From positions 1-9,930 of the forward strand of contig JAUVKA010000115.1 of assembly GCA_030592205.1 (NCBI GenBank): a DNA stretch of 9,930 bases. Direction: 5' to 3'. The position numbers and the translations under genes were made by a program. Below, in pieces: positions 1 through 7,553 of this stretch; position 1 is the first letter of the stretch; each line of letters opens with the position of its first letter. This DNA is from Bacteroidota bacterium (GTDB lineage: Bacteria; Bacteroidota; Bacteroidia; Bacteroidales; UBA12481). The notes under the pieces were generated by a model. The model was not told the origin of the DNA. It made no database searches and saw only the letters and a list, made by a program, of their open reading frames with translations.

Positions 1-609
1 GAAATACAACAGTTCTCCAGACTCATTAAGGAATTGCCGGAAATCCCAATGCAGGAATTGGATGGGGAAAAAGTATTAGCCCCGGCACATGAGTATAGTG
101 GGAAACAAAATATAGAGAACCCTGAATTATATGCCATCTTCCCATATCGGACTTATGGAATAGGAAAGGACGATCTTGAGCTGGCACGCAGAACTTTTGA
201 GAATAGGTTGATTAAGCAAACCGGAGGATGGCAACAGAATGCCATAAAGGCTGCCCTCCTTGGATTAACTGATGAAGCAAGCAAATTAACATCTCAAAAC
301 TTCAATGCTTCAAGCACTTTCTATCGCTTCCCAACTATGTGGGGGCCTAACTATGACTGGACTCCGGATCAATGTCATGGTTCAGTTGCCATGTCAGCTT
401 TACAAAGGATGTTGGTACAGTACGAAGGAGATAATATTTATCTCTTCCCAGCGTGGCCTGACAGCTGGGATGTGGACTTTAAATTGAAAGCTCCAAAAAA
501 TACGACCATTGAGGCTACCTTGAAAAATGGTGAAATAACTCACATGAAAGTTACTCCAGTGGAAAGAGAAAAAGATGTGATTCTTAAAATGTTACGAACG
601 CCATACTGA
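1..609 (+). CDS. C-terminal part of a GH95/DUF5703-like secreted glycosidase (5' truncated)
   Basis: The reading frame is open from base 1 to the TGA at 607-609, so 202 residues of a longer protein are present. The ATG at 34 is internal, not a start. The residues resemble the end of an (alpha/alpha)6 barrel followed by a small C-terminal beta domain, as in GH95 and in the related DUF5703 proteins of Bacteroidota. Visible elements are IFPYRTYG, GGWQQNAIKAALLG, then WTPDQCHGSVAMSALQRML, then LFPAWPDSWDVDFKLKAP and a closing beta segment. The Asp encoded at 367-369 lies where GH95 enzymes have their catalytic-base Asp (compare the DGNFGG motif of GH95), although the residues after it differ. GH95 enzymes remove alpha-L-fucose or alpha-L-galactose; DUF5703 proteins have, as far as I know, no firm activity. 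The 21-base gap to the next gene indicates co-transcription. The family call is fairly good; the substrate is not determined. Confidence 0.7.
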   Translation, partial: EIQQFSRLIKELPEIPMQELDGEKVLAPAHEYSGKQNIENPELYAIFPYRTYGIGKDDLELARRTFENRLIKQTGGWQQNAIKAALLGLTDEASKLTSQNFNASSTFYRFPTMWGPNYDWTPDQCHGSVAMSALQRMLVQYEGDNIYLFPAWPDSWDVDFKLKAPKNTTIEATLKNGEITHMKVTPVEREKDVILKMLRTPY

Positions 610-630
610 AAACTTAACTAATCAGCCATA

Positions 631-3327
631 ATGAAGAACTACCAGTTTCTTATTCTAATCATCAGTTTTTTCATTTCATCCTGTGCATTAGGTCAGAATC
701 TGGCCCCTATGGCATCTATACAAGGAAAAGGGACAAATCCAGGCGCTATAGCTGATGGAATTATCCAATCTGCTGGTAATGGTGAATGGTTTGCTAATAC
801 TAAGGCATTTTGGTGGGGAGAGATAGATTTTCCTGAAATAACATTGACTTGGGATGATCCCCAGCTAATTAGTAAAATAACCATTTTTGACAGACCTGGT
901 TTGCAAGACCATGCAGCTGCCTGTCAACTGGTTTTTGCTGATGGTAGCAAGGAGCAAATCTGGGCCATACCAAATGATGGTTCGCCCAGGTCTATTTCCT
1001 TTACACCCAGACTAAGTGATTTTGTCAGAATCGAAATCGTAGATGGTTTGGGAGATCATATTGGTTTGTCGGAAGTTCAAGTTTTCCTTGAAAAAAACAC
1101 ATCAGAAGAAAAAGCCGAAAAAAAGCAATTCTCGGATTGGGTGTCCTATGTAGATCCGACTATTGAATCTGGCAGAGGGCGTTGGTTTTTTTGTGTGCCT
1201 GGCAGTCGTCCCTTCGGTATGGTTTCGGCCGCTGCTCATACCCGAAATAAGGCCCAGGGAGGTGGTGGATACAATTACAATAGCACAGAGATTCTGGGAT
1301 TCTCCCAAATACACAACTGGGTCATGGCCGGAATCAGCATTATGCCGGTGACTGAAGATCTGTCTCCCAATGAGGGAGAACAGTCGTGGAAATCATCTTT
1401 CTCACACGACACCGAGATTATTGAGCCTGGCTATCACAAAGTATTTCTTGATCGCTATAAAACTCAGGTAGAATACTCTTCAACAGAAAGAGTGGCATTT
1501 TATCGCATGGTATATAGCGAAAAGAACATGGCCAGACTTCTTATATCGCTAGGAGGATCTTTGGGACCATTGAGTTGTGTTGATGCAAAAGTTCAATGGA
1601 TTAGTGAAAATCAGATTGCCGGTTCTGTTGGAATGACTGATAGGATCTGGGGTGGACCCGAAATAAGCCATGCATATTTTGTTCTGGAAATGGATCATCC
1701 AATGGTGCAAATGGACGGCTGGATTGGTAAATCTGAATCTTTACCTGATATCAAGTCATTCGATAACCCTGTCAGTCAAGAGAGACTAAGCAGCGACAAA
1801 AGAGATTATCTCTTTAAAAACCTTCCGTCTGAACAGGCTGGCGTTTCATTAGCATACAATGTTACACCCGAGGATACGGTTTTGATTAAGATTGGAATTT
1901 CATATACCAGTATAGAGAATGCAAGAAATAATCTTCAAGGCGAATGTCCACATTGGGATTTTGATCAGGTTTGTAACGATTCCAGAAGAGTCTGGAATGA
2001 TTGGCTGGGAAAGATAAAAGTAAAAGGGGGAAAAGTAGAAACCAGGGTTAAATTCTATACTGATCTCTGGCATGTATTATTGGGCAGACATAAAATCGAT
2101 GACCTGAATGGGGATTACCCCAATCTGATGGGAGAGCCAAAAACTTTAACTCTACCAAAAGATCTGAGTGGACAGGTCAAGTTTCACATGTATAATTTTG
2201 ATGCCTTGTGGTTGACCATGTGGAATCTGAATGTATTATGGGGTATAGCCTGGCCTGAGATGTTGGATGAGTTTTCTGCATCTCTGGTTCAATATGCTGA
2301 TAATGGTGGGAAATTGCCCAGGGGGCCTTGTTCAGGTGAATACACAGGCATTATGACTGGTTGTCCGGGCACTTCTATGATTACGGCTACCTGGCAGAAA
2401 GGATTACTTACAAAAGTTCCTGAAGAAAGGGCATACGAGGCCATGAAAAAAAGCCATCCATTGCAAATTCGAGGAGATGAACATTCTCCCGGTCTCCTGG
2501 TACAAGGAGGATTTGAGTACTGGGCTCTGGCGCAGATGGCGGAGGAGATTGGTGAAACTCAGGATCTTGCAGAGTTTTATCAATGGTCAGAGAAATGGAA
2601 AGTCTGTTACAACCCTAAGTATAAATTACTGATGGGTAAAGAAGTGGATAATCCTCTGAGCGGCAAGGGCTGGATAGAAGCCAATGCCTGGCAGGGAACT
2701 TTCGGCGTTTCACATGACATTGCAGGGCTCAGCAGTTTAATGGGGGGAAAAGATTCCCTAGCTGGAAAATTGAATTATGCATTTGATCAAGCAGCAGCAA
2801 AAGACTTTGTTTTCGGTTATGGAGGAGGCTATGTGAGCTATGCCAACCAACCCGGATGTTCCGGAGCACACGTGTTTAATCATACCGGTCACCCCTGGCT
2901 AAGTCAGTACTGGGTACGAAGAGTTAGCCGTCAAGCCTACGGTGGAACCAATCCAAACCTGGGATATGGTGGCCATGATGAAGATCAGGGACAAATGGGT
3001 GGAGTAAGCGCTTTAATGAAGCTCGGGCTTTTTAGTTTGAGAGGCACCAGTTCCAAGAATCCCATCTACGAGATTACTGCTCCTGAATTTGATGAAATAG
3101 AAATAGAATTAGATCCTCGCTATTATCCAGGGAAAACATTTCTAATAAGAACGATCGGTGAACCAGAAAATCACTTTTATATCCAAAAGGCAAAACTAAA
3201 TGGTAACACCTTGAATAACTGCTGGTTTAGTCATGCCGATTTTGCCAAAGGAGGCCTTTTAGAACTTTGGGTAGGACCAAAAGCCAATAAACAATGGGGT
3301 GATAGCCCAATAAAAATCAACCAATGA
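631..3327 (+). CDS. Discoidin-like domain plus GH92-family glycosidase (alpha-mannosidase family), exported
   Basis: 898 residues. Residues 1-21 form a signal peptide; ISSC with Cys18 could be a lipobox, but cleavage after ALG is also possible. Residues about 23-152 look like a discoidin (F5/8 type C) carbohydrate-binding domain (starts NLAPMAS, ends LSEVQVF). A charged Glu/Lys linker leads to the GH92 module from about residue 170 (WVSYVDPTIESG, then RPFGMVSAAAHT). Further GH92 landmarks are PGYHKVFLDRY, ATTERV-like SSTERVAFYR, WNDWLGKIKVKGG, the segment LPRGPCSGEYTGIMTG, EANAWQ (Glu683) and GGHDEDQGQMGG (Asp783, Asp785). By family alignment Glu683 is the likely catalytic acid and the Asp pair the likely base site. 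Known GH92 enzymes are calcium-dependent exo-alpha-mannosidases that invert configuration. Some normally conserved segments differ here (GRGRWFFCVPGS instead of a His-rich GTGG-type loop), so the sugar may not be mannose. The stop overlaps the next start. Confidence 0.88.
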   Translation: MKNYQFLILIISFFISSCALGQNLAPMASIQGKGTNPGAIADGIIQSAGNGEWFANTKAFWWGEIDFPEITLTWDDPQLISKITIFDRPGLQDHAAACQLVFADGSKEQIWAIPNDGSPRSISFTPRLSDFVRIEIVDGLGDHIGLSEVQVFLEKNTSEEKAEKKQFSDWVSYVDPTIESGRGRWFFCVPGSRPFGMVSAAAHTRNKAQGGGGYNYNSTEILGFSQIHNWVMAGISIMPVTEDLSPNEGEQSWKSSFSHDTEIIEPGYHKVFLDRYKTQVEYSSTERVAFYRMVYSEKNMARLLISLGGSLGPLSCVDAKVQWISENQIAGSVGMTDRIWGGPEISHAYFVLEMDHPMVQMDGWIGKSESLPDIKSFDNPVSQERLSSDKRDYLFKNLPSEQAGVSLAYNVTPEDTVLIKIGISYTSIENARNNLQGECPHWDFDQVCNDSRRVWNDWLGKIKVKGGKVETRVKFYTDLWHVLLGRHKIDDLNGDYPNLMGEPKTLTLPKDLSGQVKFHMYNFDALWLTMWNLNVLWGIAWPEMLDEFSASLVQYADNGGKLPRGPCSGEYTGIMTGCPGTSMITATWQKGLLTKVPEERAYEAMKKSHPLQIRGDEHSPGLLVQGGFEYWALAQMAEEIGETQDLAEFYQWSEKWKVCYNPKYKLLMGKEVDNPLSGKGWIEANAWQGTFGVSHDIAGLSSLMGGKDSLAGKLNYAFDQAAAKDFVFGYGGGYVSYANQPGCSGAHVFNHTGHPWLSQYWVRRVSRQAYGGTNPNLGYGGHDEDQGQMGGVSALMKLGLFSLRGTSSKNPIYEITAPEFDEIEIELDPRYYPGKTFLIRTIGEPENHFYIQKAKLNGNTLNNCWFSHADFAKGGLLELWVGPKANKQWGDSPIKINQ
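3324..3327 (+). other. ATGA stop/start overlap joining the GH92-like and first GH106-like genes
   Basis: The start codon of the downstream gene (3324-3326) shares bases with the TGA stop of the upstream gene (3325-3327). Such an overlap normally means one transcript and translational coupling, so the two secreted enzymes are probably made in linked amounts. No Shine-Dalgarno motif precedes the start, as is usual in Bacteroidota. Confidence 0.85.
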
Positions 3328-6191
3328 AAGAGAAACTATTAAGACTTAGCAAGACAATTACCTTTCTTTTAGTAATGTCAATTCTGCTAATGCAGTGCAA
3401 TACTATTACCCCCTCCGATGATAAATTGGAAGAGGGTTTCATTAATCCTTCCACAGAAAACAGGCCCCTTGCTTTATGGCCATGGCTGAATGGTTATGTT
3501 GATACAACGAAATTGGTTTATGAATTGGAACAAATGAAGGACAAAGGAATGCGGGGCGCTCTGATATGGGATGTCGGCGCACTTTCAGATCCTGAAAAAA
3601 TGATTCCTGCCGGACCTGCTATGCTGGGAGATCAATCCTTGCAATATTTCTCTCTCGCACTAAAAACTGGCAGCATGCTTGATCTCGATATCGGTTGGTT
3701 CGCATCCAGTAGCTGGAACGCAGGTGGGCCATGGGTAGAGGAGGCTAATGCAGCTATGGAATTACTAAGTTCGAGTCAGGTAGTGGAAGGGCCATCAAAA
3801 CAAATAATATCAATAGCAAAACCAAAGAGCCGGTTTGGCGAGGTCTTTCGATATTCTTTGATATCATCCCTGGCTATTCCCTACTCAGAACTTAGGGAAA
3901 TTAACAATACTAAAGGTCAAACAATCTTACTCGGTGATTATACATCAGAAGACAAGTATATTGAATGGGAAGTACCTGAAGGAAAATGGGAAATCATCTC
4001 CTTTTTCATGAGTAATTCAGGGCAAGAACTGGAGTGTCCAAGTCCAAACTCTAATGGCTTAATTATAGACCACCTTAGCCGCATAGCAACAAAGAATAAC
4101 TTCGATAGTGTTTTAACACGACTTGCTCCAATAAATACCCCTGAAAATCATCTGAAGTTCTTAATGCTCGACAGCTATGAAGTAAGGCCTATGACAGACT
4201 GGTCTCCACTATTTGTCCAGGAATTCTCTTCGCGATATGGATACGACCCGATTCCATTTCTACCACTACTTCGGGGTTATAGCAGTAAAGATACTGTGAT
4301 TGACGAACGCTTTCGTGGCGATTACAGTCGCTTGGTGAGTGATATGATGATTGAAAACCATTTCGCACAGTCGGTAACAATTGCAGATAAAAATGGATTT
4401 GAGATGATAACAGAGGCTGGCCACGGAGGCTATCCACGTGTTGACCCACTAAAAGCACTTGGTAATTCACACATCCCAATGGGAGAATTCTGGAACAGGA
4501 AACGGTTTTGGGTTACCAAAGAGGCAGCAAGCGCTGCTCATATTTATGGTAAAAAGTTGGTGGCTTCTGAATCACTTACAGGTTGGAATCACTGGCAGCA
4601 TGGCCCAACAGACTTCAAACAGTTAATTGATGTAGCATTCTGCGAAGGCCTTAATCAAGTTGTTTTTCACACCTTCGCTCATAACCCTGAAATTGCAGGC
4701 AAGCCTGGATTTGTATATCATGCCGGCGAACACATCAATGTAAATACAACATGGTGGGAAATGGCACGGCCTTTTATGGATTATATCGGAAGATGCTCCT
4801 ATATGCTGAGGCAGGGTAATTTTGTTGGGGACGCATGTCTCTATTATGGCGACCAGGCACCTAATCTGGTACCGCCGGAACGTATCGACCCCAACATAAC
4901 TCCAATATTTGATGACACCCAGTGTCTTCATTGTGGTAAACCTAAGCCGGTTAATCCTGGAAAAATGACGGGTTACGATTATGACTATATGAATGCCGAT
5001 ATTATTACTACAACATTAACAATAGAGAACGGAGAATTAGTATTACCATCTGGACTTTCATATAAATTGATGTTACTTCCCGATAGGAACGATATCTCTT
5101 TTGAAGTATTAAAGAGCCTTGAAGAATTGGTTTTTGAGGGTGCCATAGTTATTGGCAGAAGACCTGAAAGAACAACCTCACTGAAGAACTACCCCGATTG
5201 TGATGTGGAGGTGAAAGCAATTGCCGATAAATTATGGGGCAAGTGCGATGGTGAAAAGATACTCTCAAATACCTATGGAAAAGGGACTATTTACTGGGGG
5301 AAGTCAGTAGAACAAGTACTTGAAGAGCTTAATGTTCATCCCGAATTTGAAGTACAGGGCATTGATAATTGCGACTCGCACATCGATTATATCCATCGTC
5401 AGACTGAAACAGAAGATATCTATTTCGTATCAAATAGCAGTCCGAAAGAGGAAAAAGTTACTTGTGTTTTCAGAGTTGATAAAAACAGGGTTCCTGAATT
5501 ATGGGATGCTGAAACCGGATTAATACAGCGGGATGTAGAATTTTCAATAGTGGAAAACGGAATAAGTATTGAACTAATTATGGATCCCCTGGCATCAAGA
5601 TTTGTAGTGTTCACAAACAACTCTACAGGTAAAAACGATGCTGGATTAGCCTATGATTTACAATATGGCTTTCATCAAAAACAGGAAGCAGGCGAAATTA
5701 TTGAACCAATAGATATAAGCGATAATTGGGAAATTAGTTTCAATCCTGAGATGGGTGGGCCGAAAACCTATCAGCTTGAGAAACTTACAAGCTGGTCTGA
5801 TAGCGATAATCAGGGCGTCAAATATTATTCTGGCTCAGCCAACTATAGCAGAGATTTTTCAATAAGCGAGGAAACATTATCCAAAGGAGCAGAAGCTTTT
5901 GTAAGGTTCGAAGATATTCAGGAAATGGCTCATGTTTTTGTTAATGGCAAGGATTGTGGTTTTGTCTGGACTCCACCATATAAAGCGCGAATCACTCCGT
6001 ATCTAAAAGCAGGGACAAATAAAATCACCGTTCAGGTCATTAATACCTGGAACAATCGAATTGTTGGGGATTTAGTGAATCCAAATGAAAAACCATTTAC
6101 CAACACGAATGCTAAAAACAAATTTTCTAAAAATAGCGCCTTGTTGAAATCAGGTCTGATGGGCAAAGCAGAAATACTTTTTTCGAAATAG
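3324..6191 (+). CDS. GH106-type alpha-L-rhamnosidase family lipoprotein
   Basis: 955 residues, ending in TAG. The N-terminus has a basic and hydrophobic signal with LLMQC, so Cys25 is the probable lipidated residue and the enzyme is likely membrane anchored. The GH106 opening follows (RPLALWPWLNGYVD, then GMRGALIWDVGAL and SSWNAGGPWV). Conserved acidic candidates for the active site are Glu286 (DSYE), Glu364 (TEAGHGG) and Glu416 (ASESLTGW); which is acid and which is base was not assigned here. An alpha/beta segment resembling a glutamine-amidotransferase fold begins near residue 585 (LPDRND). A beta-sandwich follows, and residues about 800-955 form a GH2-like sugar-binding jelly roll (VNGKDCGFVWTPPY at 873-886, NTWNNRIVGD from 907). 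Characterised GH106 enzymes remove terminal alpha-L-rhamnose, for example in rhamnogalacturonan II. A Cys-Leu-His-Cys cluster (534-537) is unusual. It has a paralogue at the right end of the window. The family call is strong; the exact linkage is unknown. Confidence 0.87.
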   Translation: MKEKLLRLSKTITFLLVMSILLMQCNTITPSDDKLEEGFINPSTENRPLALWPWLNGYVDTTKLVYELEQMKDKGMRGALIWDVGALSDPEKMIPAGPAMLGDQSLQYFSLALKTGSMLDLDIGWFASSSWNAGGPWVEEANAAMELLSSSQVVEGPSKQIISIAKPKSRFGEVFRYSLISSLAIPYSELREINNTKGQTILLGDYTSEDKYIEWEVPEGKWEIISFFMSNSGQELECPSPNSNGLIIDHLSRIATKNNFDSVLTRLAPINTPENHLKFLMLDSYEVRPMTDWSPLFVQEFSSRYGYDPIPFLPLLRGYSSKDTVIDERFRGDYSRLVSDMMIENHFAQSVTIADKNGFEMITEAGHGGYPRVDPLKALGNSHIPMGEFWNRKRFWVTKEAASAAHIYGKKLVASESLTGWNHWQHGPTDFKQLIDVAFCEGLNQVVFHTFAHNPEIAGKPGFVYHAGEHINVNTTWWEMARPFMDYIGRCSYMLRQGNFVGDACLYYGDQAPNLVPPERIDPNITPIFDDTQCLHCGKPKPVNPGKMTGYDYDYMNADIITTTLTIENGELVLPSGLSYKLMLLPDRNDISFEVLKSLEELVFEGAIVIGRRPERTTSLKNYPDCDVEVKAIADKLWGKCDGEKILSNTYGKGTIYWGKSVEQVLEELNVHPEFEVQGIDNCDSHIDYIHRQTETEDIYFVSNSSPKEEKVTCVFRVDKNRVPELWDAETGLIQRDVEFSIVENGISIELIMDPLASRFVVFTNNSTGKNDAGLAYDLQYGFHQKQEAGEIIEPIDISDNWEISFNPEMGGPKTYQLEKLTSWSDSDNQGVKYYSGSANYSRDFSISEETLSKGAEAFVRFEDIQEMAHVFVNGKDCGFVWTPPYKARITPYLKAGTNKITVQVINTWNNRIVGDLVNPNEKPFTNTNAKNKFSKNSALLKSGLMGKAEILFSK

Positions 6192-6200
6192 ATTATTATA

Positions 6201-7523
6201 ATGAAACAAGTTGGCATGAATAAATTTAAGTTTGTTCAGATTTTTATCCTTTTTGTATTCATAATTGGTTCAGCAAATTCTCAAACATTAGATTTAGGGC
6301 CTGATGTTTTAAAGTTCAAGTCTTTTGTCTGGCCAAATGAAATCCCGGAAGATTGTCCATTCGAACAATCAGAAGAGATTAACGGTATTAAGTTCCTGGG
6401 TATAAAAAGCGGCTTTCATTATGGTGATACCTGGTACCCGGCCTGGGCTGAAAATGACACCTTATACTCTCCCTGGACCGACGGCAGAACAAAGCGACTT
6501 GATGGATATATCGACTGGTCGCAGTCATGGGTAGATCCGGTACACATTACTACAGGCCAGGGAGTTATCATTGGAGACGATCCTCTTACCCTAAAAGCTT
6601 ATAGCATTGGCCTTCATAAAAAATCACCTGCTTTTCCTTATCATGGACGCTATCCGGCAGGCTCATTAATATACAATGGTGTTTGGTATTATGGCACTTA
6701 CTGCCTGGATCCGGCAGGCTATACGAAATATGGAAATGATACCATTAACTGGCCTTGGATGGGACCATTTGTTGGCTTCCGGACTTCAAAAGATTATGGA
6801 CATAGGTGGAAAGAATGCCCACATACGCCAGAAGAACCATTATTCGGTGAAACTGGTATTAATGGTTATCCGGTTAAAATTGGCGCTCCCCACTTTGTTG
6901 ATTTTGGTAAAAACATGGAGCATTCACCTGATGGAAAGGCCTACATGGTTGCCCATGGTGCCGATATTTTTGACACCAAAAGTCGAGGGATTTGGAACAA
7001 TAGCTGGATTACCGGAGACCAGGTTTATCTAATAAGGGTAACTCCATCTATAGAAAATATCAATGATGCATCAAAATATGAGTTTTATGGTGGAAAAGAA
7101 GATAATGATAAGCCAATATGGACCAATGATTTTAAAGAAATAAAACCTTTATTGGAATGGAATAACAATATGGGCTGCGTTACAATCACTTACAATGCCC
7201 CGCTTAAAAAATATATAATGTGCGTGACAGATGGTGGGAACACCTACTCAAGAATGAATACCTATTTGTTGGAATCAGATAGTATTACAGGTGAATGGAA
7301 AATGGTAAGCTATATGAAGAATTTTGGTGAACAAGCATATTTTGTAAATATTCCATCGAAATTCATAAGCAAAGATGGGAAAACAGCCTGGTTGCTTTAT
7401 TCAGGAAATTATTGGGATAGCATGAACGGTGAAAGTATTGGTGTTAATCCTCCCGGCAGCCACTATGGAATGGTGTTTCAGAAAATTCAATTGTTAAATG
7501 AATCGCTCAGACCACAGATGTAA
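6201..7523 (+). CDS. Secreted DUF4185-like putative beta-propeller protein
   Basis: 440 residues from the first ATG. A second in-frame ATG at 6216 would give a more typical signal peptide starting MNKFKF, and either start is possible. The hydrophobic stretch ends in GSANSQ, which fits signal peptidase I cleavage before Gln28, so the protein should be soluble in the periplasm or secreted. The rest is rich in Trp, Tyr and Gly, with repeated beta-type segments such as GDTWYPAWAENDTLYSPWTDG, GSLIYNGVWYYGTY, VGFRTSKDYGHRW and YFVNIPSKFISKDGKTAWLLYSGN. These resemble five-bladed-propeller proteins annotated as DUF4185, which are relatives of propeller-type glycosidases in overall style. No activity can be assigned from sequence alone. 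Only 9 bases separate it from the upstream GH106-like gene, so it is part of the same operon and probably acts on the same glycan, as an enzyme or a binding protein. Confidence 0.62.
   Translation: MKQVGMNKFKFVQIFILFVFIIGSANSQTLDLGPDVLKFKSFVWPNEIPEDCPFEQSEEINGIKFLGIKSGFHYGDTWYPAWAENDTLYSPWTDGRTKRLDGYIDWSQSWVDPVHITTGQGVIIGDDPLTLKAYSIGLHKKSPAFPYHGRYPAGSLIYNGVWYYGTYCLDPAGYTKYGNDTINWPWMGPFVGFRTSKDYGHRWKECPHTPEEPLFGETGINGYPVKIGAPHFVDFGKNMEHSPDGKAYMVAHGADIFDTKSRGIWNNSWITGDQVYLIRVTPSIENINDASKYEFYGGKEDNDKPIWTNDFKEIKPLLEWNNNMGCVTITYNAPLKKYIMCVTDGGNTYSRMNTYLLESDSITGEWKMVSYMKNFGEQAYFVNIPSKFISKDGKTAWLLYSGNYWDSMNGESIGVNPPGSHYGMVFQKIQLLNESLRPQM
6216..6218 (+). other. Alternative start codon for the propeller-like gene
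   Basis: This ATG lies in frame 15 bases after the first possible start at 6201. It would remove MKQVG and leave a shorter signal peptide with Lys residues directly before the hydrophobic core. The gap after the upstream TAG would be 24 bases, like the other gaps here (21, 30 and 27). Ribosome-binding sites give no help, because neither ATG has a Shine-Dalgarno motif. Confidence 0.5.
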
Positions 7524-7553
7524 GTGTAAGGACCGGTAATAATTAACAAAAAG

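Noticed and set aside
4189..4931. Antisense ORFs of about 100 codons opposite the first GH106-like gene
   Set aside because: They overlap a strongly supported family member, show no recognisable domains or leader, and are expected shadows.
6652..6720. 12-base direct repeat (ATCCGGCAGGCT at 6652-6663 and 6709-6720)
   Set aside because: Both copies are in the same frame of the propeller-like gene and encode PAG in a repetitive beta-rich protein. No target-site or mobile-element structure surrounds them.
6676..7032. 118-codon plus-strand ORF in another frame of the propeller-like gene
   Set aside because: The main frame has a signal peptide and coherent domain pattern throughout; the alternative protein has no recognisable features.
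7524..7553. Gap before the URO-D-like gene as a possible internal promoter or terminator
   Set aside because: It is only 30 bases, contains no hairpin with a T-run and no Bacteroidota -7 type motif (TAnnTTTG) that I could see.
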